Shown: piece by piece, positions 21,106 to 34,299 of the stretch
How positions within the stretch are numbered: position 1 is the stretch's first letter
How the letters are laid out: each line of letters begins with the position of its first letter
DNA from: Mytilisepta virgata
Taxonomy: Eukaryota; Mollusca; Bivalvia; Mytilida; Mytilidae
DNA: 64,000 nt
Reading direction: 5' to 3'
Assembly: GCA_028015205.1 (NCBI GenBank)
Contig: CM051513.1
Span: forward strand, 48,612,841 to 48,676,840
Notes under the pieces: generated by a model
What the model saw: the letters and a program-made list of their open reading frames with translations, nothing else
Database searches by the model: none
What the model was told of the DNA's origin: nothing
Translations under genes and position numbers: made by a program

Positions 21106-22488
21106 GTTTGAACTCCTTTGAAAAGATTCCATTCAAACTTTTCTTTAAGACCCTTGCTTGTCTGTTTATATAATAACATTACTTGTTAGTTTTATCAACA
21201 TCTTTTTTATTAAAGGATATCAATCATGTGGCTCTAAAATTGGGAACAACAAATAAAAGTCTTGGAATACTATTAATTACATATCAGATCTTAGTCATAT
21301 ACAGGTAGCATATTTGCCTTTTTTGGACCATATGACATCAAGCAACCTTTTTTCATATACCTGTACACTTTTTCGTTTAAGAAGTATCTCTAATCATGTT
21401 CAACATTTTTTCCAAAATATCAGTATCTAAAGGTAGAGCAAACATGTATTAGGGCCAATGGGAATAAGGGCTAACGGACCCAGATTCGTGATGAGGTTGA
21501 TGACACTGCAAAAGTAGTACTCATGCGATATTTCAAAACAAAATGGAGAATATTTAAAATTTTAAACTTGTCAAATGTCAAGCATAATTAATCAAAATGA
21601 ATGCATCATTTTACTAGTTTTAAACAGGGGCGGGTCCAGGTGAGGGCATAATGGAACTACGCTAAAAAAAGAAAAAAACCATCGTCGTCTGCTTATATTG
21701 TATTAAATATGGCAATTTATCATATTCATTAATTAAACACATACTCTGATTCCCCCATCCGACGGGTGCTCCGCAAAATTTCGTTTCTCCGCTGTATTCG
21801 ACTCTGCAATTAGTATCAAAGGTTGTTGACGTGATATAGTGAAATCGTCAAAAATGTCGACGTCAAAACAAAAGCGCCACAAGACCTAAGACACCTTTTT
21901 TTAAACAACCAAAACGGTAAGTAAATCTATACATGAAATGGTTGTTTTGTGTGACACTTCCCTAATGGCCATTCTCATCTACCAGAGGGAGGGGGGCACT
22001 CAGTATATATATATGATACCGGGTATGTTCGGACAAACGGGGTTGCCTTTTTCAGCTAAACTGTCTGAAATAGGGTCATGTATTTTCGCCTTGTCTAAAT
22101 TGGAAACAACATTCAAACCTATGATTGTGTTGGATAAAAACCGCACACTAAAAATATCAAACCCTGACACTTTAACTATAAAATATACATGCTCCAAGTC
22201 AGGAACCGTTACATTAGTGCATTCCACAATTATTTTATGTTTTTTAGCAAAAAAAAGGTACAAAAAATTTTTCGACTCGCTCCGCTAAGCAAAAGTTTTA
22301 TTATACGTCCCCCCTTTCAAAATTTATAAATATGAAGTGTTTCACTCGAAATGTGCTTCTGTCAAGGCTTTTAACCCCCATTAAACTACAAAAAATGAAG
22401 AATCAAATTCTTCAATAAGCATTTTACTGGAGTAAAACAATCAGCTGGAATGCTGAAATAAATAAATAAAAAAATGCCTGACATGTTT
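21106..22488. other. Repeat-like DNA without supported genes
   Basis: An open frame at 21938-22288 begins in GAGGGAGGGGGGCACTCAG and carries phrases such as ATGATACCGGGTATGTTCGG and TTTTTCGACTCGCTCCGC. These look like a decayed dispersed repeat and no domain is recognisable, so it is not called as a gene. Confidence 0.45.
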
Positions 22489-22568
22489 CCACAGGTGTTT
22501 GTCTCAGAAAAAAAAATACTATATGCTCTTGGCATATATAGTAATTTTTTTCTGAGACAAGCGCCTGT
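22489..22568. repeat. Near-perfect 80-bp palindrome
   Basis: The left arm CACAGGTGTTTGTCTCAGAA continues through an A run and TACTATATG. The right arm is CATATATAGTA, a T run, then CTGAGACAAGCGCCTGTG. The arms pair over about 36 bp with few mismatches around a short CTCTTGG loop. A transcript would form a long hairpin. The sequence is non-coding. Confidence 0.85.
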
Positions 22569-23762
22569 GCGTGTTTCATAAATGTTTCTTGTGACCAACG
22601 AGGGTCAGGAAAACCAACCAATTATGCTTGCAAAGCAGCGGTACACTATCGCACCTTATTCGAAATGTCTCGTTGCAAAATAACCTTAAAAATTATCTGT
22701 AATGATGAAATTACATATAAGGCTCCCAGATAGCAGATTAGCGTAGCTCAAACATGTCAAAATCCAACACGCTCTTCAAACTTCCGTTGTCTGCGAAACT
22801 GGTAACAAACAAACTTACTACAACTGGAACCAGTATAAAAAACACAGGTATGCTCGTACCTTTGCATCTCGCCTCTCCATTGCAAGCAATTCGTAATGAT
22901 GGCCACCAGAAACCTGGTCTTTCAAATTACTAAAGGTATCTTTTTTTTTATTTATTATGGCGGCATCTTGGTTACTCAATGCGGTTGACTGATATATACT
23001 TTTGAAAGCAGATCAACGAGGACCATTATCAGTTATAAACAGATTGGTTTTAATGTTGGGGCATCATTCTATTTTCCAAACGACAATCATAAGCGTTATC
23101 ATGAATAAATCTGAGCTCATGTTCTGGAATTTTTGACGAATTGTGCTAATAATAATTTTACTATATAGATAGTTGCCATGTCAAAGGACATTACAGTAGC
23201 TAAAATTTGACATTTTAAAAGAAAAATAAGATACCATTATTTTATTCCAGGCGAAATTTGGTGGTGTTTTCTTTTCTTCACCATTGGAATAGCAAGTGTT
23301 TAGCCTTCTTTTTTTCAAAAAAAATTACTTGAAGTCTGATTTCTTTCAAACTCCTTTCCATCCGTTATGGTTTATTTCCCATAGTTTCGGTTACAATTTA
23401 GAGGACCAAAGTGATTCGAACCATCCAGTGATTCTTCGATTTGCACGCGTATTTGCTTAATGTATTAAGACAAGTTATCTTTCCTGTTAATGTTTAGTTG
23501 TATAGGTCTGTAGGATCCATATATCACGTGACGACACATGCAAGGACACATTAAAATTACATGAGTTCCAGCTGCATGTGCAAGTGTGAATTGTGGACGA
23601 TTATTGAATATATTTTAGGATAAATTCTCCTTTGGGTATATTTTTTAAAAGAGGACCACCTTATGATTGATTTCGGCAGCAAGGGTTGTTACAATTAGCT
23701 CAATGGTTTCTTTGAAGAGATTTTCTAAATCAACTGCATGCAAGCGGTAATGGATATATGAA
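22569..23762. other. Intergenic, nothing recognised
   Basis: No exon, RNA gene or bounded repeat could be supported on either strand. Confidence 0.45.
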
Positions 23763-23883
23763 GGGGTGGAAAGGGTATTGGGAGACAGGGAGAAAGGGGG
23801 CGGGAGAAAGGAGAAAGGGGGCGGGAGAAAGGAGAGAGGGGGCGGGAGAAAGGAGAGAAAGGGCGGGAGAAAGGAGGGAGAAC
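23763..23883. repeat. G-rich minisatellite (GGGCGGGAGAAAGGAGA)
   Basis: There are about five tandem units of roughly 20 bp built from GGGGGCGGGAGAAAGGAGA. The plus strand is almost pure purine with G runs, so it could form quadruplexes or triplexes. A sister array lies at 26490-26580, also G-rich on the plus strand. Confidence 0.85.
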
Positions 23884-24617
23884 TATCAAAGGGAGACGAA
23901 CTTTAATGTTGAAAAAAAATAAAGAGGTAAAAAAACGAAAAAAACTGGATACTAAATGTTCTAATAAATGGACAAATCTTTGAAAAAGGCAACATTTATA
24001 TTTCCCAAACCATTTTTGCCATTTCCGATCATTTCATTAAAGAATTTGATGTTCAATCTGACTTAAACTAACATGATACTATAGACAAATTATTTTATCG
24101 ACATTTCAAACCATTGTTAACATGCTTAAGTCTTTACGCATGAAAAATCTAAATTCTCCACGTTTACGCGTGGGTTTGATGTGGGATACTTAGGCATAGG
24201 AATAGTACATCTTCGTCCCAGAAACCATACTTCTGAGGGCTTAATACTTGTAAAGATAAAAATATAACTTTGGCATTTAAGTAGGTAATGTGTGTAGACT
24301 CTGTATAGGCCAATTTCGACCTACTGCACATTTATAAATGAACAACAAATGGATAATAGGACAGGTCAACAATGACATATATTCCAACCAATCAACATCA
24401 CCCAAACAGACAAAAATAACATAAAAGAGCACAGAACACATCACAGAGTCAGGATAGTCCATGCATATTTCAACAATTTTCCAGGTCACCTTAAAATATT
24501 TACGTTATCCACTTGACCATACAAAGTAAGGTGTTCTCGAAGACAGGGAAAAATAGAGATGACACAATAAAAAACTATGTCTAATTTTATGATCCTCATA
24601 CATGAAAATACATATCA
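23884..24617. other. Intergenic, nothing recognised
   Basis: No supported gene or repeat. Confidence 0.4.
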
Positions 24618-26270
24618 ACAAGAGGCTCACCAGAGTCTGTATCGCTCACCTGGAGTCTGGTTTTCATTGGACAATTAATCAACTATTTGACCAAGTTTGT
24701 TGCAATTGGTTCAATTGTTCAGGGAAAATTTGTTGAAGATTTATTTTTCATAAGGTTTAATGTTAAAATATGTTCCCTGATGGTGGTAGTCCTGGCAGGA
24801 AGTTGACAAAATTGACCAGGAATAAGGGTGAACCTTAAATAAATGTAACAGAACCCGACCTCAAATTACACAAACCAATAAATCCTAAATTGAATTTGGG
24901 CCGGATTCCCTTCAAAATTTCAGGGTAGGTAGATTTCAACATGGCAAACATTTTTCAATTTATATTTCACTTCTATATCAAATAGTTTTGGAGATAAATG
25001 CAAAAATGTTAAAATTTTGAAAATTTGACAAAAAGGGCAATAACTCCTAAATGGGTTTTGAGATTTCCTTTAAAATTTCAGGGTATGTAGATCTCAACGT
25101 GGCAAACATTTTTCAAATTTAGATTTCACTTCTATCTCAAATAGTTTTGGAGATAAATCACGAAAAATGTTAAATTATGAAAATTTGACGAAAAAAGGGC
25201 TGTAACTCCTAAATGGGTTTTAGGATTTCCTTCAAAATTTCAGGTTAGGTAGATCTTGTCATGCTGATCAATTTTTCCAAGTCAGATTTTCGATATCTGT
25301 AACGGTTTTTGAGTTATTAGCAAAAAACAGCAATTTACTCCTATGTTCTATTTTTAGTAACAGCGGCCATGTTTTTCGACGAATCAAAAATCCCCACATC
25401 AGTTCTATGCAGGGTACCCCAAGGAACATTCATACTAAGTTTGGTTCTAATTAGTCAAGTAGTTTCAGAGGAGAAGAGTTTTGTATAATTGTTAACGACG
25501 ACGGACGCCAAGTGATGGCAATAGCTCACATGGCCTTTGGCCAGGTGAGCTAAAAATGGCAGGAAAATGGCAGCCATTTTAAAAATGGCCGTCCGAAACA
25601 AACTTTCATCATCACCATTCAACTCGGGATACCATGTTTACCTTGAAAGTAGCTTTCATCTTCATTTTCTTTCTATAATTCAGGAAAAAATAGCAAAAAA
25701 CAGCATTTTGACCCCTATGTTCTATTTTTAGTAAGGGCGGACATGTTTTTCGACCAATCAAAAATCCAAGGATTAACTTTTTGCAGGATACCCTAAGGAA
25801 CAATCTTACCAAGTTTAATTTGATTTTGAATAGTAGTTTCAGAGAAGATTTTTGAAATAATAACATAAAAAAGGCCAAAAATGTCAAAAAAGGGCAATAA
25901 CTCTAACATCAGTTGACACATTTTAACGAAAATCAGCACACAGGTAGCTCTCATCATGCTGAACACTTTCAACCTGCAGAATTTGGCGTAACCTAATGAT
26001 TTTTGAGATATTTGCGAAAAAATGTTGTTTGACCCCTATGTTCTATTTTTAGTAACAGCGGCCATGTTTTTCGACGAATCAAAAATCCCCACATCAGTTC
26101 TATGCAGGGTACCCCAAGGAACATTCATACCAAGTTTGGTTCTAATTAGTCAAGTAGTTTCAGAGGAGAAGAGTTTTATATAATTATTAACGATCACGAC
26201 GACGGACGACGACGACGACGGACGCCAAATGATGGCAATAGCTCACATGGCCTTTGGCCAGGTGAGCTAA
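24618..26270 (-). repeat. Family A dispersed repeats, inverted, two tandem copies
   Basis: On the plus strand it starts CAACAAGAGGCTCACCAGAG and GTATCGCTCACCTGGAG, then has three imperfect internal units (AAAATTTCAGGGTAGGTAGA, CCTAAATGGGTTTT). It ends TGGCCTTTGGCCAGGTGAGC at 25550. A second partial copy ends the same way at 26270, after ACGACGACGGACGACGACGA. It is homologous to the plus-strand element at 9188-10522. The sequence is non-coding; the frame at 25612-25887 is repeat-derived. Confidence 0.8.
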
Positions 26271-26489
26271 AAATGAGTTTCTTGACATTGGGGCATGCAC
26301 AATGCACAATTGACAACATTCCAACATTGTGTATTAATTTGCGTACGAGTCGGAGGCAGGCCTTGTTCGTAAAATCAGTATATGCTTTAATAAAGACCTA
26401 TGCCACCTATATATGGTCATATATTAATTCAAATTTGTATTAAAATCGATTGATCTGAAAAAAGACGGTTGTTAAGGTGGGAGATGGAA

Positions 26490-26580
26490 GCAGAGGGGCG
26501 GGAGAAAGGAGAGAGGGGGCGGGAGAAAGGAGAGAGGGGGTGGGAGAAAGGAGACGAGAGGCGGGAGAAAGGAGAAAGGT
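26490..26580. repeat. Second G-rich minisatellite
   Basis: There are about four units of GAGGGGGCGGGAGAAAGGAGA type, followed at 26580-26612 by CCCCCCTTTCCACCCCCTCA. That tail is the reverse complement of the GAAGGGGTGGAAAGGG sequence preceding the array at 23763. The two arrays thus bracket the inverted family A block. Confidence 0.85.
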
Positions 26581-26612
26581 ACCCCCCTTTCCACCCCCTC
26601 ATATATAGTAAT

Positions 26613-28840
26613 CTAAGTTCAGCTTTAGCGATAATCTTGGTATTTGATATGCGTCATCTGAGACAAGTTTGAAAGAGGTTCACCTATAAGAACCCAGTGT
26701 CTGCAAAATTAACTTGATTCCTATTGCTTTCAGATAATGAGATCTTTCGGTGACTTTTGCCATCTGGGGGTCATCTAGGTTCAATTTGGCAGTTTGAGAA
26801 GGGGGATCACCTAATCAACCAAACATTGGTCAAATAAAAAATGGAGAATATTAAATATTTAATGGTTTAATATCTTATTTTTATTAACTGGGATTATCCA
26901 TATTGGTTGGAGGTCCTAAATTCAATTTTGAGGGGATCACGTCTTAAGAACCATTCTATCAAATAATTTCAGAAGAGAAAAGGATCAACGCACTCTAAAA
27001 ACAGTGTTTATAGATTCTAAACACAATCATAAACACTTTCTTGTCCCCATTTTCTGATGCCAAAAATATCTAAACACGTTTAAGAAAATCGTTAATAGAA
27101 ATTGAAAATGGCTCAATAATTAGCGGTTTGAAGCTGTTGGCTAGCTTCTCTTGTTGATTATTTTGATCACATGTGTATTCGGTTTCCTGGGCTACATCTA
27201 TTCTAATATACATGTATGTTCAAGTAAACGCAGGCAGTGCACCTAACGGTTGTGGGAAATATATATTATTGCTGGCAATATAACTTGCAATTCTTTGTCC
27301 TTTGAGTTACATCAGACAAGCAAAATTAAAACTTCAGCTAGAGGTAATTTGTAACCGATTTGACATCAGCAAATAGTTCTAACAATTACCTACAAATGAA
27401 CAATAACAATAGCTTATAAAGTTAGCAATTTTATTTGAGATAGCTGAAAAAGGTCACACAAGCATATACTTACTGTCCACTACTATTTATAGAACATTTT
27501 GCGGGTGTGATAGAAAGCACCATAAACAACGGATTGGTTTGTCTTTACTAAGTTTGAATGTTAATACTTAAGTTTGAAAGTGATAATCTAGCTTGAATGT
27601 TAAGCCTAAAATATCTGTTACAAGTATATAAAAGTTATTTCTCACTATTTATCGAGAGTGGGTCTGTTTGTATTGTTGGTCGCACTGGAAGACGAATTTC
27701 TTTCTTTCATATTTAGAAAAATCTTTTTACGAACTGAGGTGTCCAGACAGTACCTCAACCAATCTCCAACCATCACGCCATATGACGTTTCATTTTCTTG
27801 GGTGGGAAGCGCCGTTTCATTTGGACATGAAATCTCATTGACAAGTATATTAATTTTTGATAAATTTTGAATTATATTGATTAATTTTCCATCCTGGTGC
27901 CCATTTTTACCGACATCTTGAAAATATTTTTTTTCTGATGTAAGGGAGATAACTCTCATAACAAATTTTCCCGTAATCCGACAGAGGCGCTGATTTACGT
28001 ACCTCTCACCTTAAGTATATTTGCAATAGGTAATTCTGGAGCCGATTTGGTCCTTACCTTTAAGTTTTTAATCTATTATGTCATGTGTATGATGTACTGT
28101 ATTACTAACTGTCAAAAGTTTTAAAAGACCAATATGTCCTTTGCAATTAGTTACACACCTACGCTTATTTAGTTCAGTTTATCTTTACAATATACTGAAT
28201 TTCTAACCTAAAATAAATTCAATCTCAAAAGATTTACAGAATAATCATAATTGTAATAGATAAGAGAAAAAATTGTAAAAATTTTGAAGAACGCAGAATT
28301 TTAGCCCCTCTCCCCACATTATGGGGTTACCACAGGGAATTATTCCACGAGCAGCAGCTGCTGTACGTGACTCCGTCTGTGCAATTATTAATTGTACGTC
28401 GTTGTTATCCTCAATTGATCTCAATTAGATCATCCATGTGTGATCTTAGGGAACTACCATTTAACTTCAAATCGGGTCGTGGTTTTTCGTGAAAAAATAT
28501 TCTGATTCCAAGGGAAGGCAAAAAAACATAATCTGTTGCAGTAAGGGCAAAAAAAAAAAAAAAAAAAAATTAATCTGTTTTACAAAACTATGAAAAAAAA
28601 ATTCTGGTTTGGATATATTATTTCAAAAACAAATAATTGAATCCGAGCGTTGATTTAAAAAATCACAAGCATTACAACAAACGTTTTAGACTATTATTTA
28701 ATACAAACCGGACTTGGTTTATTTTGAACATAATAAAAGATTTTCCTTAGTTTTTCAGTCATACTTGACCTTTCAGTGATTAACCATCAAGATGAAGAGC
28801 AACAACCATGACAATCAAAGCATTGTTCCTTTTTAGCTTA
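26613..28840. other. Mostly unrecognised DNA
   Basis: A 104-codon frame on the minus strand (27959-27645) starts MRVISLTSEKK and ends NRPTLDK. No domain, signal peptide or splice support was seen and composition is that of random AT-rich DNA, so its coding status is doubtful. At 28440-28600 there is GGGAACTACCATTTAACTTC and a poly-A run, which look like a decayed dispersed repeat. Confidence 0.35.
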
Positions 28841-30160
28841 CCTATCCAAAGGTCATGTGAGTTTTTGTCATCACTTGGCGTCTGTCGTCCGTCCGTCCGT
28901 CTGTTAGCTTTTCACGTTTTAGTCTTCTCCTCTGAAACCATCTGGGCCAAATGGAATAAAACTTGGCTGGAAGCATCTATGCAAGATCCTTTATAAAGTT
29001 TGCAGTTTTCGTCCCGATCGGACAACAACCATGGCCGCCATGGGCAATATTGTCGTTTTTCATTGGCTGAGTTTTCAAAAATCTTCTGTGAAACCGCTTC
29101 GCCAAATGGAACAAAACTTAACAGGAAGCATATATGGGGGATCCTTTATAAAGTTTTCTCATTTCGTTCCGATCTGACTTTAAATATGGCCACAACGGGG
29201 CAGTTCTTGTTTCTGATTGGCTGATATATAAAAATCTTCTCTGAAATCGCTTGGCAAAATGGAACTAAACTTGACAGGAAGCATTTATGGGAGGTTCTTT
29301 AAAAGTATCCTTATTTTGTCCCGATCAGGCAACAAACATGGCCGTCATTTGTTGATTATAAAAAAAAATTTTCTCTGGAACCGCTTGGCCAAAAGTGTCA
29401 GCCAAACTTGACAGGAAGCATCTATGGAAATTCTTTTATGAAATGTTTTTTTTTTCATTCTAATTGGACGACAAGCATGGCTGCCATGGGCAATTATTGT
29501 TTCTGATTGGCTTATTTAAAGAAATCTTCTTATCTGAAACCACTTGGCTAAATGGAACGAAACTGGACAGGAAGCATCTGTGGGAGAGTTTTTACAAAGT
29601 TTCCTTATTTTGTCCAGATCAGGTGACAAACATGGCCGGCATTGGCAATTCTGATTGGTTGATTTAAAAAAAAATTCTTTCTTTGAAACTGCTTGGCCAA
29701 ATAGAGCCAAACTAGACAGAAAGTGTCTATGGCATATAACAAAAATCTACAGAACTGCAGTATTGTTTGAAACCAAACATGGCCTGAATTTTCCTCATAA
29801 GGTGCTGACCAAGTGTTGTTACTTTGGTGCCAATCCCTCATCCAAGATGCCAAATTTTAGAATATGCTGACCTGTAAGTAGAAGGACCTTGATGAAGAAA
29901 AATTCGGTTCCTACAAGACTTACCGCACTTCATAATGATAGGGAGAAGTGACTATCCAAGATGGCCACCAGCAGAGGACTTAAGTTAACATAAGACCCTA
30001 TGCATGGGAAATACATGCAAAAATCTTAATCTGGAGAAGTGCCAAATTTTAGAATATGCTGACCTGTAAATAGAAGGACCTTGATGAAGAAAAATTTGGT
30101 ACCTACAAGGCTTACCGCACTTCATAATGATAGGGAGAAGTGACTTCTCTCTTTGAGGTA
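28840..30160 (+). repeat. Family A variant with internal tandem units
   Basis: The head AGCTTACCTATCCAAAGGTC is followed by TCACTTGGCGTCTGTCGTCC. At least five imperfect internal repeats of about 120-190 bp follow (CTGAAACCGCTTGGCCAAAT, ACTTGACAGGAAGCATCTAT, GACAACAAACATGGCC). At 29849-29952 and 30041-30145 a segment starting GCCAAATTTTAGAATATGCT is tandemly duplicated. Short frames inside are repeat-derived. Confidence 0.7.
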
Positions 30161-30579
30161 CATCAATAAAAACGGCTTTCAGCCCAGGTTTGCGATACAG
30201 GCCCAGCCCTCTGAGCGTCTAGTCTAAGTATGCATACATGTACATTTACCCAATATGTGTCTACTTAGTAATGTGTGGAATTATGATTATTATAATAAAA
30301 TACAAACTACAGAGAAAATGATGTTATATTCCATTTCTTAAGGAATTAAAATACAAAAACAAATTCATTGTATATACCAGTTTTATTTACTGCTAGTGAT
30401 TTGATAGGAATAAATACACCTAGCTTTACTTTCTGGGCATTGCTCAAAAAAAAATTCTCAGTGATTCTACTTGGTAAGAAAAAAATAATTTGGTTTGATT
30501 GTAGTCGAAAAAAAAAAAAAAACTGAGTCCATACCTTGAAAATCCCCCCCCCCCTTTTGAAGTTAAATGTTTGTTCCCT
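30161..30579. other. AT-rich spacer with homopolymers
   Basis: It contains A runs near 30510 and a C run at about 30547-30555. No gene was recognised. Confidence 0.45.
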
Positions 30580-30945
30580 TAGATTAACTCATCTGGCATA
30601 CACAGGGACCCGACTTCTGGATATTTATTTCTTTTTTATTTGTTTTTATTTTGTTGTTGTTTTTTCGCGAGTACTTTTAATAAATATTTACTATTACAAC
30701 GAATATTCTGCGTTTATTATCAATGTGCTATAAAATATCCACGTCCTTATACTAAAAAAATCCTACAACAAGGACGTGGATAGTGTATAGCAAATTGATT
30801 GAATAAACGCAGAATATTCGTTGTTATAGTAAATGTTTATTAAAAGTACTTATTAAATAAGACAACAACAAAAAAAATAAAATAAAATAAAAACTAAATA
30901 AATATTCAGAAGTCGGGCCCCTGTGCTGGCATATGGTGTCTCTAA
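30580..30945. repeat. Long inverted repeat (foldback), arms about 170 bp
   Basis: The left arm contains GGCATACACAGGGACCCGAC, AAATATTTACTATTACAACG and ATATCCACGTCCTT. The right arm repeats these inverted (AAGGACGTGGATAGTG, CGTTGTTATAGTAAATGTTT, GTCGGGCCCCTGTGCTGGC). The centre is a loop of roughly 20 bp around 30755-30770. Arm identity is high but includes indels in the A/T-rich parts. It could be a foldback element or a head-to-head duplication. Confidence 0.85.
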
Positions 30946-32598
30946 TTAGTCCGAGTCATACGAGGGCCGAATTGTCCAGAGAAACTAAATTGCTGAAGTA
31001 GTTGCCTCCCTTGAAAACATCCATTCAGTTCGCCATCCTCATCCTGATTTTCGCGAAACTTGCGAACAAATTGAACAAATGAATTGAAATTGGGTATGAC
31101 ACACGTAAGGAGGAAGACGTGTCTATTTTGTTTTATTTGAAACAATACTCGTATCCTCTAATTTTACAAAATTGATAAAAAGACGTTCCCAATTATATAC
31201 GTTTCAAGTTTGTTTTATACAAAATACAACCCAACGTGTTGTGTAGTAGTGTATGGGGCTGTTTTTTGTATAAAGCAAATGGCTGTGTTTCAAGTATCTG
31301 GACTAGGGCCTAGACCCAGAGGTTTCCAGGGGTCATGCTGGCATTCAAAACTTGTCTCCAAAGCAAGTCACTCCCCCCCCCCACACACACACAACACACA
31401 CTTTGAAACATACATAATTATTCTTTTATTCATTACTATTTGAAATAACATGACCTGAAAAGTATTTTTGATGAAATAAAGTTTTAATGACTGAACTTTC
31501 ATCTGAAATGACCTTTATTTTGATGTCAAGCCTAATAATTAAAAAAACTCAATAATATGGTATTGGGGCACCTCGAAGAGGAATGGAGGAAAACATCGTC
31601 AAACCCTTAATGTATCTTTTTAGTTCTGTTTCAAAGTTGTTGTCACATGAACATGTACCCTACATACTTATCTCTTAGTGAAGTTCTAACGATCAATTAT
31701 AATTGATTGATCAATTGGTTGAGGCATTAAACTAGATAATCCACTGTTAAATTTCATAATCGATTTTAATTGGTTTTAAATAAATACTATAAAATGCTTG
31801 AAGCACTTTTAGATTCTAGATGAATATAACATCTTGAATGGTTGTAAATCTACTCCAGAACCTACAATTAGCATAATTAGTATTACAAAGGCCAAAAAAA
31901 TATATATGTGTGGTTCCTGTTACCCGATCGACCCCAGGCTGTTTTTGTTTTCATGGAGATCAAAGGGGAATGGGAAGGAAACGACAAAAAGTCAGCTTTA
32001 AAATGGTAGCAATCAGAATTTCTCGTAATTTTTCATTGGCCATGGTGTTTTTTACCAACAGGTAACAATATGTAGACTATTAAAAATAAATTTAGCAGTC
32101 TTTTGACTTATCTATGCTCAAATGGAAATTTTGACAACATGGATTATTAAATCAATAGTTAATTGACATCAACTGATAGTAATAGATACTTGATGATCTT
32201 TTGATCTCTTTTTATACTTTGATGTTTCATCAACATTTACGGTGTCTTATTCTTTATCCCTGTTTATAGATATATAGTAAAATATTTTAACAGATAACTT
32301 GAAATGTATACCATGATGTAATAAACTGTAAAATGTGCCTTCTCTTCACTCTGAAAATGCTAAACAGCCGACTTGAAAGCATTTTTGAAATTCTTTGGCC
32401 ACTAAACTCCATTTTGTCCTCTTAGATATTTAAGTCCCTTACCAGATATTCTACATTCATCATATTTTATCAAATGTTGCATGAAAGACCCCCTCCCTAA
32501 ATTATCAAAAGCTGTCATTTGCACTTTGCAAAGGATCTTGGTACAAATCGGATATACATGGTGGTGCCCTTAATGATATATATCAATACTTATTTTGA
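30946..32598. other. Intergenic, nothing recognised
   Basis: A simple C and CA run is present at 31373-31400. Short frames on both strands lack recognisable domains. Confidence 0.4.
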
Positions 32599-33221
32599 TT
32601 TTATCTGACAGAATATATCATTTTATGAATTAACTTTAATTTTATTAATGAAAATAATAAATGCGATTTTTTTCTTTTTTCTGATTTTTTAATTAATATG
32701 ACACAACAGGATGTCAATATGAAAAAGATTATCAAACTCAGATTAGATTAAAATCCTAATATGTATCCTGTTTTAATTACACAAAAATATTTTTCGACAG
32801 GGCTTGTGTTCATATTGTTAGGAATACAAAAAGGAAACTATTTTTGTTTAAATTGGTAAAACCTGGTAGGTAAATTTACACACATGTATGGCTACTTACA
32901 AATGACTTAAAATTAATACCTAATTTTTTTCAAGAATCAAACTTTTTATTGTAAACTCTCTCAACCATGGAGTGTTACAAGAAGAATTAAGCACAGAGTC
33001 AAATGGAAATGGTAGACAAAGTACATAATTTCATTGAAAAAAAAACAGCTTTTATATAACTTAAGGTACATTTGTGTAAATTACACATGTACAGCATTTT
33101 TTCTAATGAGCTTAGAAAAATGGCCATTTTGTTTAGCACAGTAACATTGCATAATTAAAACAGACAATACGATTTATACACAGATGGGCATTGAAAATAG
33201 TATTCTGGAATATATTTACAG
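32599..33221. repeat. 620-bp repeat, uninterrupted copy
   Basis: From about TTTATCTGACAGAATATATC to GGAATATATTTACAG, this matches 36100-38075 after removing the insertion there. It provides the empty-site reference for the element inserted at 36190. No inverted ends or coding sequence were recognised. Confidence 0.82.
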
Positions 33222-34299
33222 AAATATTTTAAGATTATCTATTTTTAACTCACTGCCCAATATTTATACTTTCACTAAGTTGTGATTTGTAGACTTTTTT
33301 ACAATAATATCATGAAACCAAATTGACAAGACCATGTAGTAAATTTCTATTGTAATTATGATTTTGTAATGATAATTCTATAAATATATAAAATAAAATG
33401 ATCCTACTGAACCCTTTAAAGTCAATATGTATGTAGATGTACATACTAATTTAGAAGACCTATTATTCACAAATTGTCAAGTCTGATCTTAGTTTTCAGG
33501 TCATTAAAAAAAAACTATGTATACACCAGGCAGCTTTTATGTTGTGAGCAAAATTTTGCCAAAGTATTTGGCTAAGACCAAAATGAAATATATGTGAGTT
33601 TCCGGTTACATATCCATTATGACATGGGGCCTAACACACAAAATCTAGAGTAGATGTTGTAAGCCAATGATCTACCAGCTACTTTTGAAAGCCCTGAATT
33701 TTCATTGTACAAAGAAAATCCTAACCTAACATTGAAGTAAAGTTCAGTTTTCTTCATCTTTAAAGTCATCAAAAGGACTTTAGCAGTAACCTTAAAGTTC
33801 ACACACCTACACCATGGTCAGGACAGTCATTACGATTGACCTTAGCAACACTACCTACATGTGCCATTTACTGCAACATGAACCTCGTTATTTTTCACTC
33901 CTGGGTGAATGTGCATGAACAGATTAATCATTCATCAATTTAATTAAGTGTACATGCAAAAGCAGGTTATTTTGTCCACTGCATTAACAGAAAGACATAA
34001 AGGTTGGTATAGTTAGATCTGTTTTCTTATTGCAGGTTATTTATATATATATGGAAACTGTGACCAATATTTTGGTGGATGGACTACATGTGCCATAACA
34101 AACAGTCAAAATCAAATCTCGCATGCAACAGGTTTGTCATATAAAATCAGGTGAAGTTGGTAGCTTAGATGGCATGGTAATTTTAGATTCTTTAAATACA
34201 TCATCCTGGAAAAGATTTCAAACCGTAATTTCTTTTAGATTCTTAGTATTCATTTCTCTTACAATTTGACATTTAACATATCAGTATGTATGACCGTCT
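33222..34299. other. Intergenic, nothing recognised
   Basis: No supported gene or bounded repeat. Confidence 0.4.

Noticed and set aside
21938..22288. 116-codon plus frame overlapping an 87-codon minus frame
   Set aside because: Both strands are open over the same DNA, the composition is repeat-like and no domain is recognisable.
27645..27959. 104-codon minus frame (MRVISLTSEKK...)
   Set aside because: No recognisable motif, signal peptide, splice or promoter support; kept only as a note in the region entry.
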